DNA of 64,000 nucleotides from Vanilla planifolia (Eukaryota > Streptophyta > Magnoliopsida > Asparagales > Orchidaceae): the NCBI GenBank assembly GCA_023846275.1, contig CM043877.1, forward strand, positions 12,135,107 through 12,199,106, given 5' to 3'. The translations under genes were made by a program, and so were the position numbers. Positions 11,971 to 23,900 of the stretch are shown here, piece after piece. Every line of letters begins with the position of its first letter. Position 1 is the stretch's first letter. The notes beneath the pieces were generated by a model. That model did not search any database, was not told the DNA's origin, and saw only the letters and a list, made by a program, of their open reading frames with translations.

Positions 11971-14900
11971 TATATATACACACACATATATGCAACTTAT
12001 TCTAGTATGATATCTTATCAATTAGAACATATACACCATCAGATAATGCCATGCAATATATTCTCAGGAAAACTTAATTTCATATTATTATGTGATTCAT
12101 TTAGTTGTAAACCTTTTTCATATATTATATCATGAAACTAAGTTTCAAATTCTTTTCAAATATATTAACAAATTTATTATTATATGTATGATCACATGTA
12201 GGTGTATTAATCATCATATAAGTTATGTAAATAAAAAAATACCACTTAATTCTCAAGTAACATATTAATAAAATATCATGCAAATTTCATGACATGCTCA
12301 ATATCAGAGTAAAACAAATAATAAATGACATATAAAAATATCTCAATTATAACATATGTTATGAAATAATTCAGTATTATATTCACATCATAATTATTAG
12401 ATTTACTAATCTAAATTTGATGTCAAAATGTTTTTTTTAAGTTTTTTTTTTTATTCTCTAAAAATACTATTAACTAAATTATCTATGTTAATATATTCTG
12501 TATATTCTTTTTTGATTATTGATTCAAAGCATCATCTCTAAATTTCTTTGTCACCATAATACTAAATATAACATGTGCTATATCTCATGTACTATATGTT
12601 CGCCTATTTTTTTAATAACGTATCCTACTTTATAACCCACGTGTGGTATGTCTAATTTTAATGCATCTTATGACCATCCAGCAGTACTTTACTCTTTTTT
12701 ACTCTTTACTACTACTCAACCTAACTTATTGTACGTTTAGTCTAACGTATAGTCTTAAGATATAGTTAGGTTGTCTCTAATGATGTTTATTTTTAATTTA
12801 GAATTTGGTAACAGGTAATATCTCAAACTAAAATGTTTTACTATCTATGGAGAACTGATGCATCTTTTGGGCATTGTAAGCAATTTTTTATGTGAGTCCT
12901 CCTCAATCAATACCTATGTTACATGCATATCCTCCCACTTTGTGTCATATGCAGCATTCCATCTTGTATTTAACATTTGAAGTTTGGGTCAATAAACCCA
13001 TAAATGATCATAAAAATTTATTCTTTTGATATTGATTTTTTTTAATACTTAATTCCACCTTTTTAGAATTAGTTCATTTAAGGTGATGCTTATATTCATC
13101 ACAATAAAGAATATTCAATTCTTTTTTTTTATGTTGGAATGAATGTCTTTACTAGGCAAATCCAAGATGAAGTGAATAGCATACATTTTTTTTTATTCTA
13201 TTATACTTGTTTGCAAAATTGGGAAAGTGGATAAAGATAATCTTAACTTATAAGGAATAATTTTGAGGGTCAAGAGATTTCATCGTAGTGGACTTAAAAT
13301 CAATTATATGAAAACAAATTTAATTAAAATAGGAGTGCAATTACATAGTGATTATAATCGATATCATAAGATACCAAAGCGAGGGGTTTTATTATCATTT
13401 GTCAACTCCAATTAAAATTGAAGAAAATATTAATAATTAGATTCAAATAGATTTGATGTGATGGAGGATTACATGTGATAGAAATAGCACTAATGCTTGA
13501 ACATCAATATGCCACATTTTAGTCTACTCCAACGAGCTAAGCAATTTGTGCAAAACATCCCAAACAAACAAAAAAGCTGTCCTGAATTAACTTCACAAAA
13601 CATTGGAGGACAAGCTCAAATAGATACAACTGATCTTGAAACCAGGGCAACCTCTCCAACGGTCTATTTAAACTATCTAGAGTGTTTAGCGAAATTCCTA
13701 GGCAAAGTAGCCTGATTTTCCAAATTTCTTCAATTTCAATTTTTGATCTTCTTGTTTTAGATTGATTTGTTTCCAAATTTGATTTGATGTAGTTTGTTGA
13801 TATTTGTAGCTATTTAAAGGAGACCTTGGATTGCAAGAGAACACTATTTAAGGGTTTTTTATGATCTTCTTGAAAACATTGTTGCATTGATAACTACATT
13901 CTAGGTTTGTCTCTCCCAGGTGCTAGCTTCCATAGATGGGATTTGTTTGTGATCATTTGGAGCATGTAATTGCAAAGAAAAAAAAGGTTTGTGTGGAATC
14001 CTCGCAAGAACCAGATCTTGGAATAGGTTTGGGATACCTTGATGTATCTTTTCTTCTATTATCTTTCTTGTGAGCCCTTGATTTTCTTTAGCAACTTCTC
14101 GGTTTCCTGTGCAGTTTTAATTCTTGTTTTGTCTTCTTGCATTTGTATTTGATCTTCCATAATCTTCTTGTTTCATTGCTAATTTCTGCATTTTTCTCAT
14201 CAATTTATTCTCAAATCACTGCCTAATCGGTGTTTTCCAATGTAAGTTGCTATCATTAATTTTTCCTCCACCGTTTTCTTTTGCAATCATGAGCTTAAAC
14301 TTTCATTTAAACAGTCTTGGTTAATTGCAGGTTTAATGAGCTTTTGTTTGTACAATGAGACTCAAAATGTTTTATAATATTGAATGTTTGTGTATAAAAT
14401 TAAAACAGACAAATCCGTGACTGCTATGAAATTGAGTATGCTGAGGTGGTTGAGTTGACTAGAAAGAATATAATTAAAGATAATTGTATTTTAGAGAAAG
14501 TTTATGTAGCATTGAGTAAGGATAAGTCTAGGGAGAGCTAGCTTAGAATGGTTTGGCCATGTTGAGAAGTGGCTAGTTGGGCTCTTATTAAGAGATGTGA
14601 GTTATTCGATTTCTCTTGTATGAGTATTGAAGTGATAAATCTAAAAGATCATGGTAGAGACTATTATAAAGGATTTAGATATTGAAGGACAATTGTTAAT
14701 GCATATAGTAATGTCCAGGTTTCATGTAGCATTTAAAAGTTTATGATGATAAATAATTTGTTATGTGTCATGTTTACTGGATACTATGGTTTTTATTTTG
14801 TGTAACAGCTAGGATAAAGGAGAATCTATTATGTTGGTTAGGTTATTCAAAGAATGTTACTCTAGCTTATAAACTACTAAAGAACTTTCCCAAAGGTAAT

Positions 14901-17900
14901 ATAAACATTTTTTTTTCAAGCCTGTTTGATTGTGGTATCATATGTTGGCAAGTATAAGTTGAATGATTTTATATCCGTTTCATTCATGTATTTGTCTCAT
15001 TTGTTCTGCATTTTCAATACCTAGTTATGCATTTCATCATATTGGATCTATTTTATCCTTTTGTCATAGGGTATGGGAAACCCTTCTGAGGGAAGGGGGA
15101 GGTGGGGATTAGCTTCTTGGTTTAGAAATTCTGCATTGCAGACTTACTTTGCAGCAGCTTTTTTAGAAAATTCTTTAATATATTTTTTCTCAGAAGTAAC
15201 TATATTCAAACAGTAATATTCAGTATCAAAGCTGGGTTGAATTAGCTATAACAGGACCAAATTACTTACAATGATTTTTTTTTTTTTTACTGAGGATGGT
15301 GTGCTCTCCCGTCCAGATAAGACATTTCCAGAAAACTCAGGACGAAAAATAACAGTACAAAGCTTACATGTTAAAAATTTTGTTAATGAATTTAATAAAT
15401 AAGATGTAACGCCAAGTGCAGTGGATAGCTTGAGAAGGTTTAGAAGTTTTTGTAGAGCTGACGTGAAATATTTAATGGTGACATTGGTTGCGGATGTTAC
15501 TGCTGCTATGCTATTGAACTCTTTCAATGAATTCTGTTTTGCATGCACTGTTCGTTTGTGTTGTGACCTTTCTGTAAATATTTATCATATTAGACGTTTT
15601 AAAGTATCAGATGTGAACACATCTTATTTGATTGCACTATGCTATATATATATATATATATTTATATAGCATACTTACAGTGATTTGTCATGTGAATGGT
15701 AAATATTCATAAAATTGTAATTCACCTTTTTTTTTTGGTATCAGATTTTTATTCAGTTATGTCGGATGGTAGTGCAACTGATTCTGATGTAGATATTGAA
15801 AGTCAAGGAGCAGATGGAGAAACAGATGATGATGATGGAGCTTATTTTGATACAAGGGATTTCTTGTCTTCAGAATTTCTTAGAAGTGGTTCTTATCGTA
15901 GTCGTGGAGCCATAAATGATGGAGGCATAGATGTAAATGGAAAAACCACTTCTTTTCCTGATATAATGTACACAGATGGTAAAGGAATTAAAACCATTGA
16001 ATATCCCTTTGTTAAAAGGAGGGACAAGTTGCCAGAGCCAAAAGAGAAAGAGAAGCCTACTGGTCTATGGTCAATAATTAAAGAAAACATTGGTAAAGAT
16101 CTTTCTGGTGTTTGCCTTCCTGTTTACTTCAATGAGCCTCTTTCTTCTTTGCAAAAATGTTTCGAAGATTTGGAGTATTCATACTTGGTTGATCGAGCAC
16201 AGGAGTGGGGAAAGCAGGTTTTGTTTCTTTGCCACACATTTCATATGATAGAAATAGTTTATATAGATCTTTTAGCTTGGCCAGATTGGTTAGTATCACT
16301 ATCTTTCCTTTTTGGTTGGGTTTTTGGTCATAGTTCTTGCCTTGACTTGTTTTTCTTACTAATAGTTTGTTGAATCTACTGGTGTTTATGTGGTGGTCTT
16401 CAAAAAATGATTTTAAGGCCTATATTGGCAGAAGAATATTTTTAGCATTGTTTCATGAAAATCTGGTTTTATTTTCTAGTCTCCCTTGATTCACATGCTA
16501 TGAGTATAAAAGTACAAAATTGCACATTCACCTCCTTTTTATGGCTTCCAAAAGTCCTTGTTAACACATTTGTTTATGTTTTTTTGTTTTTCTAATTTCA
16601 ATTATAAATTTTTTCAATTTACTCAACATGGTTGGCTTGTTTGTTCAGTTAGCATATCATCATTCATAAGTAGGGTCTGAGAAGAGCATGAAAATGGAAA
16701 TTTATCTAAAGTTCAAGATCTGGAACTCAGTTAAGCGTTTAAATAACAATTGTATTGATTAGAACTTGATAAAAGTGGTTTTGGTTGTTGATGAATATCG
16801 ATATTACTGTGGACCTATGGTAAAAACATATTGTTTTTATTGGGAATTTTTTACTATTACTATTATTTGGAGCGCATAAAGTGATGCTTATAGGCTCTTG
16901 ATTTGGAACTATTTTAAACATATTGTTTCTAGTATTGTTGTGCTGGTTTCGGATTCAGTTCTTGGACCAGTGGAAAAATGGCAACTCAAGTCACATTATG
17001 AATGTATGATATTGGGATAGAATCAACTAACTCTATATGTTTTTCTAAGCCATGATCTTCATTGCTGATATAAATATTTGCTAAATTGCTAAGTGACTTA
17101 GCGTGTCTTTCTATAAGATGCTCTCTGTTACAATTCAGTAGTTTGAAATAGATAGTTCATTTGCAGGGAAACCACCTGATGAGGATTCTTAACATTGCAG
17201 CCTTTGCAGTGTCAGGATATGCTTCGACAGAAGGTCGGCAGTGCAAACCATTTAATCCTCTTCTTGGGGAAACTTACGAGGCCGACTATCCAGATAAAGG
17301 TCTTCGCTTCTTTTCTGAGAAGGTTGCCATTCTTTTCCCTTCTAAGAAACATTTTGGTATTGTATTGGATCATATTGTGCTGCAAAATTCACAGACCAGC
17401 ATAACATGCTGACTTATATTTGTTAGTCATAAGAACATACCAATATATCATCTATCCTTATTTTCTCTTCATAATCTTCAAATCATTGCAAACGGCTTTT
17501 TCATTTACAATTTAAATGCTCTTCAGGTTAGTCACCATCCAATGGTTGTGGCCTGTCATTGTGAAGGTAGAGGATGGAAATTCTGGGGTGAATCAAATCT
17601 GAAAGGGAAGTTCTGGGGTAGATCTATTCAACTTGATCCTATCGGAATACTAACGCTGCAGCTTGAAGATGGGGAGACTTTCCAGTGGAGTAAAGTCACT
17701 ACATCTATATATAACATCATACTTGGGAAAATATATTGCGATCATTATGGCACTATGCGCATAAAAGGAAGTGGACAATATTCCTGTAAACTCAAATTTA
17801 AGGAACAGTCTATCATTGATCGCAATCCCCATCAGGTATGTGCGAAATCACAGATAAGTATCTTTATCTAAATAAAATTTCTTGTGTAATTTTCTTTCTT

Positions 17901-20900
17901 CCTCATCACCATATTTTTGTTTCATTTACTATTTCAGTTTCAAATATTTTTTGTCATTTGTCCTATTGATGCCATTACTGATTTTACTACTACCAGTACT
18001 GTTAATCTCTGATTTTCTAGTAATTGGGACACATAAACGTGTACTAGTATCCAAATCCATGGATGCTTGACAGAGGGTTTGAGGATAGATTTCCATTTTG
18101 TCATTAAGGTGCAATCTGTATTTCTGATTTGGGACTAGGCTTTGTATTTTTTGACATTCTTCCCTAGAACTGCAATTGTTTGCTAGATATTTGAACATCT
18201 GTGACCTTGCCCTTTTTTCTTCTCACCTTTGCACTTAAATACTATAAAGTTTCTTTCACGAGTCCTTTTCTGCAATTGCATTATTTCTTTTATCATATGA
18301 TAATAATGATGATATAATGAAAGCTTTTATTTTTTGCTTTCTTATCCATTATTGAAATGGGTATGTTTTATTATGCAGGTGCATGGATTCGTGCAAGACA
18401 ACAAAACAGGAGACAAGGTAGCAATGCTTTTGGGAAAGTGGGATGAAGCCATTTACTACGTACTTGGTGATCCTAGCACTAAACCAAAGGGTTATGATCC
18501 AATGTCAGAGGCTGTTCTTCTATGGGAGCATGACAAATCTATTTCTCAGACACGATACAATCTTAGAAGTTTTGCCATATCATTGAATGAATTGACACCT
18601 GGTTTGCTGGAAAAACTACCCCCTACTGATTCTCGACTTAGGCCTGATCAAAGGCACCTAGAAAATGGTGAATATGAGCTGGCAAATATTGAAAAACTTA
18701 GACTTGAACAATTACAAAGACAGGTAAAAATGCTATGTTTTGTTCTAGCACAAATATATTTTTAGCTTTATGTTTTAGTCCCATGATTTTTAACTAACCA
18801 TTAATTCGAGATTAAGCGATACTTTGATATCAACAACAAACCGTAGTTTCACTTGCTGCAGTCAACCACTTGGAACCTGTGATATCATTACATTAACTTT
18901 CGATTAGGCCACACTTTAATTAATTGGCTAAATTTACTTTCAATGAAATTCCTAGTAGAAATAGTTTTATTTGCTTACATGTCATTTAATTCTTGTGAAA
19001 GTTGGGCTTGATTTACCTCCTTTATTTAGGCTATCGATTACAGTACTATCCGTTTTGAATTTTTTAACCTTTTGGTCATCAACATGTGCCTTGCATGACA
19101 AGGGTTTTGTTTAATCTTTTGATCATTGTCATTTTGTTGGAAACATGATTTGTGGGGAAGTATTGCTTCTTTAATTTTTACTTTATTGTTTATTCAATCT
19201 TGCCAACTCATGCTCCCATCCATCCATAAATAAACAAATAAATGCTAATAACATATGTTGAAGGCCCTTAACCATCCCAATCTTCTTTGTATCCTTAATC
19301 TGCATCTTTGCTACTCTCATAATTGGCTGTCTAGAACACTATAGAAAGAAAAGCAATCTAAATTATTGAGTATGGGTGAAAGAAAAGGCCCTTTGCAAGT
19401 TGAGCATAATATGGCCTTTTTTGTTTTAGCCACTCCCATCTCAGCCAATATCTTGTGCATGGTTATGACCTAATTTTCATAGCGCTTAGCATTCATAGTT
19501 AAATTTTTTGAATGTTTCACTTTAGCTTCTAATATTACCAGTACATTAACAAAAGAGCAATGCCTATCGAACTAATTCAACCCAAATAAAAAATTCGTTT
19601 GTTTTTGATATCCAACATTATCTTAAGTACAATGAAATTTGAAAGATTGAATGAGCTTACGTAAGAAGGAACCATAGAGAAATGGTAAGAGTTGTTTCCA
19701 TGCATTTTGGAAAATCATTTATTGGAAACAACCCTCTTAAAAAATGAAAAGTGACAGAGCTCAAAAGATCTTGTTGGACCATATGTAAACAGCTACTATA
19801 TAACATCACTGTCATGCAATGGTATGCCTTCGATAGAGTATTGCGTCTTTATTTTATTGCTTCTTTTTTGCAGTACTTTGATTGTGCATTCATGTATTTT
19901 ATATGTGTTCCTTTAAGTTTGTGTACCCACATGGTACTCTTATATTGCACTGTATTAAGTAATAGGATCAATTTGCATTAGCAACCTTTTCAGAAACTTT
20001 TTTTTAAAAGCAACTTTTTTCATTATCAGCCTTTATTATGCTTATATTGTGTTATATAACACTTAAGACAGCCAAGATAAGTGCAGCTACATCATGTATG
20101 GATTCATTTTAGAACTTTAGGTATAATATGGAGCATATTATGGGGGGATTGGTATCACATATACTCATGTGAGCAATTAACAATACCTCCCTTGCTTAGA
20201 GTACAAGATCAAATTGATTGGAATTCCTACAATCATCACCACATTATAGAAATCTTTGTGTGTGTTTTTTTTTAAAACTAAGAAGGTTATGAGGTTGGAA
20301 TTAGTTCAAGTTAATGTCCTATCTCACAATTGCCCTTTGATTCATTGAATATACAAAGGGTTCAGAGAAATCAATTATGACATTGATGCTCTTATAGAAG
20401 ATGTGTTACCCATGGATTAAGAATTGAATAAAACTATGGATAGGATTTATGATTTTAAAGTTGGGTCTAATAAAAATATTACAAAACATTCACAAAAATC
20501 TTTCTTATTTTACTCAATGTTGCCTAAGTCAAGATGAAGTTAACAATAGCTCCCTTGCTTAGAGTACAAGATCAAATTGATGGGAATGCCTACAATCATC
20601 ACCAAATTATAGAAGTCTTTGTGTGTTTTTTCTTTTTTAAAACTAAGAAGGTTATGAGCTTGCAATTAGTTCAAGTTAGTAATGTCTTGTCTCACAATTG
20701 CCCTTTGATTCATTGAATATACAAAGAGTCTAGAGAAATCAATTATGTCACTGATGCTCTTATAGAAGATGCGTTACCCATGGATTAAGACTTGAATAAA
20801 GCTGTGGATGGGATTTGTAATTTTAAAGTTGGGTCTAATAAAAATATTACCAAACGCTCACAAAATTTTTTCTTATTTTACTCAGTGTTGCCTAAGTCAA

Positions 20901-23900
20901 GATGAAGTTAAAAAAACAATGTAAAAGTTTTTTTAATTCCATTATATATGAGTATTTATACTAGGCTTACAAGTGCTTCAAGAAGCTTCAAAATAAGAAG
21001 AAAAATGCTGAAATTAAATTCTCTCAATTTCATTTCTCATGACAAGCCCAAGGTTAGTCCAAAATTAGCCAATTAGGCCATGGATGCTTTCTTTGACATG
21101 ATCGAGTGATGGGCCTGTGGTAAAGCCCTTAGTTTTGCACTTGTAATCCAAATCTCATTAACTTTTCATGCTTTTCTTATTCAAAATCAACTATCTTTTT
21201 TTTATCCTGCATCATTTAGCATTGATAGCATCTAAACCATATCACATTTCTATCTCAACTCTCCATCTCAAATGGTTGTTTGCTAAAAACATGTAAAGAC
21301 TTAGTTCTCTTTGTAGGATTTGAAGAAAACTTCTTTCCCATTAAGGTATTTAGTTTTTGCATGCACAGACAATTTTCTAATCTACATGATTGAATTTCTA
21401 GTGTTTGATGTTTTATAAATGGTGACAATTATATCACATATCTATGGTCACATTATTTATATCAATATAGAATGCAAATTGAACACCGATACCTCTAAAT
21501 AACATTCATAATTGTGTTGCTATCCTAGGGGATTCTGCAAGGTATAGAATTGCTACTTTGCTTTTAATTTCATTCACTCAATGGTAGCTTGCAAGATTTT
21601 ATTCATTTAGTTGCTAGTATCTATGATCAATATGTATGATTGATCTCTACCTTTAAAATATGTTCATAAAGTTGTAATTATGTTCCATACAAATTCTTAT
21701 CAACAAGAATATAGAATCTATCTCACAACATTTAAGGATGAACCTTCGATAGTTTATTCTACTTGACCAATCATGGGGTTGTATGATAAGTACCCCCTTG
21801 AGTTCTATATATTTCTCTTAACCTATGTCATTCTACTTAACTTTCCTCTATTATTAACCTTCCTTTTAAATTTCTCATATTTCTACTTAACCTACCTTTA
21901 CTATTTTTTCATGGATGTTTACATGAAGCAACTTTGTTGGGACAAAGCATTTCGCCTTAAAGATAATTCCTTTAAGAGTTTTCCTTTAAAAATTGTTTAA
22001 TAACTTTCTAACTCTTAGGTGGTCCTTATCCAAATTTGTAGAGTTGTCATTCAATATTCAACCAATACATTATAACTTGACTAGATAAAGCCAAACTTGA
22101 TGCACTTACAACTACCATGTGAAGTAATTGTCTATATATTAGGGCCAATTAGTTTGCTTTCTCATATCATTGATCATCAAAAGATGGAAAATCTATTTTT
22201 TTTTGCTCTCTAGATATCCTCATCGTCATTCCATTCACGAGGTCTTCTATGACACTCAAATGCCATGAAAGGATCCATAAGAGGTTGCCTTTGAGCTACA
22301 ACACAATAATGACAACCTTCATTAAAGTTATTACCATGTAATAGTTATAGATGAACTTATAGTAGAGCAAAACGGCCTTGTTCAACGGAAAAATCCATAA
22401 CTTGACATAGAGTATTTGGCTTTAGATGTCTGTTATAGGTTTTAAGTCCATGGGACTTACAATTTTATATAACATTCTAAAATTTCAAATAGTCCTTAAG
22501 TGAATCATTGAGGAGGTTGGCACAAATACTTATCCTATCCATTTATATATCCTTTACACCCTATGGATAAGTTCAACATCAGTTTCAAGGAATTAATTAT
22601 GCAAATTAGAAAAATCTAATTTAAAAATTCTTTGCCAATAAATATCATTGACTTCATATTGAACGTTTTGATCATAGAATTGGAGCATCTGATCAGGGGT
22701 ATGTTATTGATTGGCTGGTTGTCAGCAACATCTGATCCCTTGATTGGAGCATCTTATTAGTCTATTTAACAATCCAATTATGAAAGATCTTTTCGTCTAA
22801 TCTCTCCTCAATGCCTATTGTGTGCAATTGTTTGGGTCCATGATTTCTATTGATTGAGCAATCCAATTAATATAAAAACTAATTACAGACTTCTTGATGT
22901 TAATTTTGTATTATGAATTTGATGAATTGGAGATTATTGTTTCCTGCACACAAGATTGATCTTGAAATTGTTATTATCATATCTTATGCTGCCAAACTTT
23001 TGTTTAATCACATTGTTGAATTTGTTGGTTTATTTAATGATAACAAAAGTTTTTTCTTTTTTTTTTGTAACAATCCATTAATTAACAAACAAATGAAAAT
23101 ACTAAATTGGAGTTTAAGAAACTTATGTGTCTTATTTCAAATCATCTTAAAACTTAGAATACCTTATTGTGCATTATTAATATGCACATAATGGTGGTAT
23201 CAATTGGTGATTTGGGTGTCTTTCATTTCTCATGGTGTTAGGGTATAAGTGGACATGATATATTGATCTAGTGAATTTTCTATTTGCTTTGCCAAACATA
23301 TCCATAAAACCTTTAATTAAAAAGAATCTTGTTATATTTTATGAAAAGTAAAAAACATATGTGAATTCACATTGTCAATTTATTTGATTTAGTGAATGTG
23401 ATAAGGTGATAGGTTACATTACATCACAAGAGATTTGTTCCTTGAACTCTCAAGTAGCAAGTAGATAAAATGGGTCTTTTTTGAGACACCCAACAAATGA
23501 GAGAGAATGCAAATGTGTTGTAGTTGCTTGAGGATTTGGGCATTAGTCTAGCTTTTAATTTCCTTTAGCATTATATCACATGCTAGCCCATGGTACTTCT
23601 TTCCTTTGGTCTATGTACTCCACCATTAATGTCTAGGGCACCCAATAATTGATTGCAAATCCAATATTCTAAAATTAAATTCTATTTTTTGACACGTTGT
23701 GTTGTCTTCAGAATTATTGTCTTCTACAATGCTTATTGCTTTACCATCATCATCATTATTATTTGCATTAATTTTGCCTCCATGCAAGCCACATTTTCAT
23801 CAGATGAATGCATTCTAAATGATTTGATTATTATGGTACCAAGGAACTAGATCAAGGTATCACAAATACTTGGTCTAGTGTCAATGTTGTTCAAACTTTG

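Larger units (their letters stand above)
8810..15744 (+). other. 6.9-kb ORP intron packed with repeats
   Basis: This is the GT-AG intron between exons a and b. It holds an unrecognised hydrophilic minus-strand frame (9459-9715), LTR-like AT-rich sequence (about 10.5-13 kb), a (TA)22/(CA)n tract (11919-11991) and an RTE-type tail (about 14.41-14.70 kb). Near its 3' end is a short imperfect palindrome, GCTATATA...TATATAGC (15641-15670). The intron status follows from the in-frame exon join. Confidence 0.8.

Noticed and set aside
11797..12135. 112-codon frame with a long Ile-Tyr repeat
   Set aside because: Made by the (TA)n/(CA)n microsatellite.
15696..15758. Upstream ATG giving a longer start to ORP exon b ([15 protein letters not shown])
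   Set aside because: It is the T-rich 3' end of an intron. The acceptor at 15743-15744 and the in-frame join to exon a explain the protein better.
16218..16373. Continuation of ORP exon b into a hydrophobic tail
   Set aside because: It is translated intron. The donor after EWGKQ restores the conserved [14 protein letters not shown] join.
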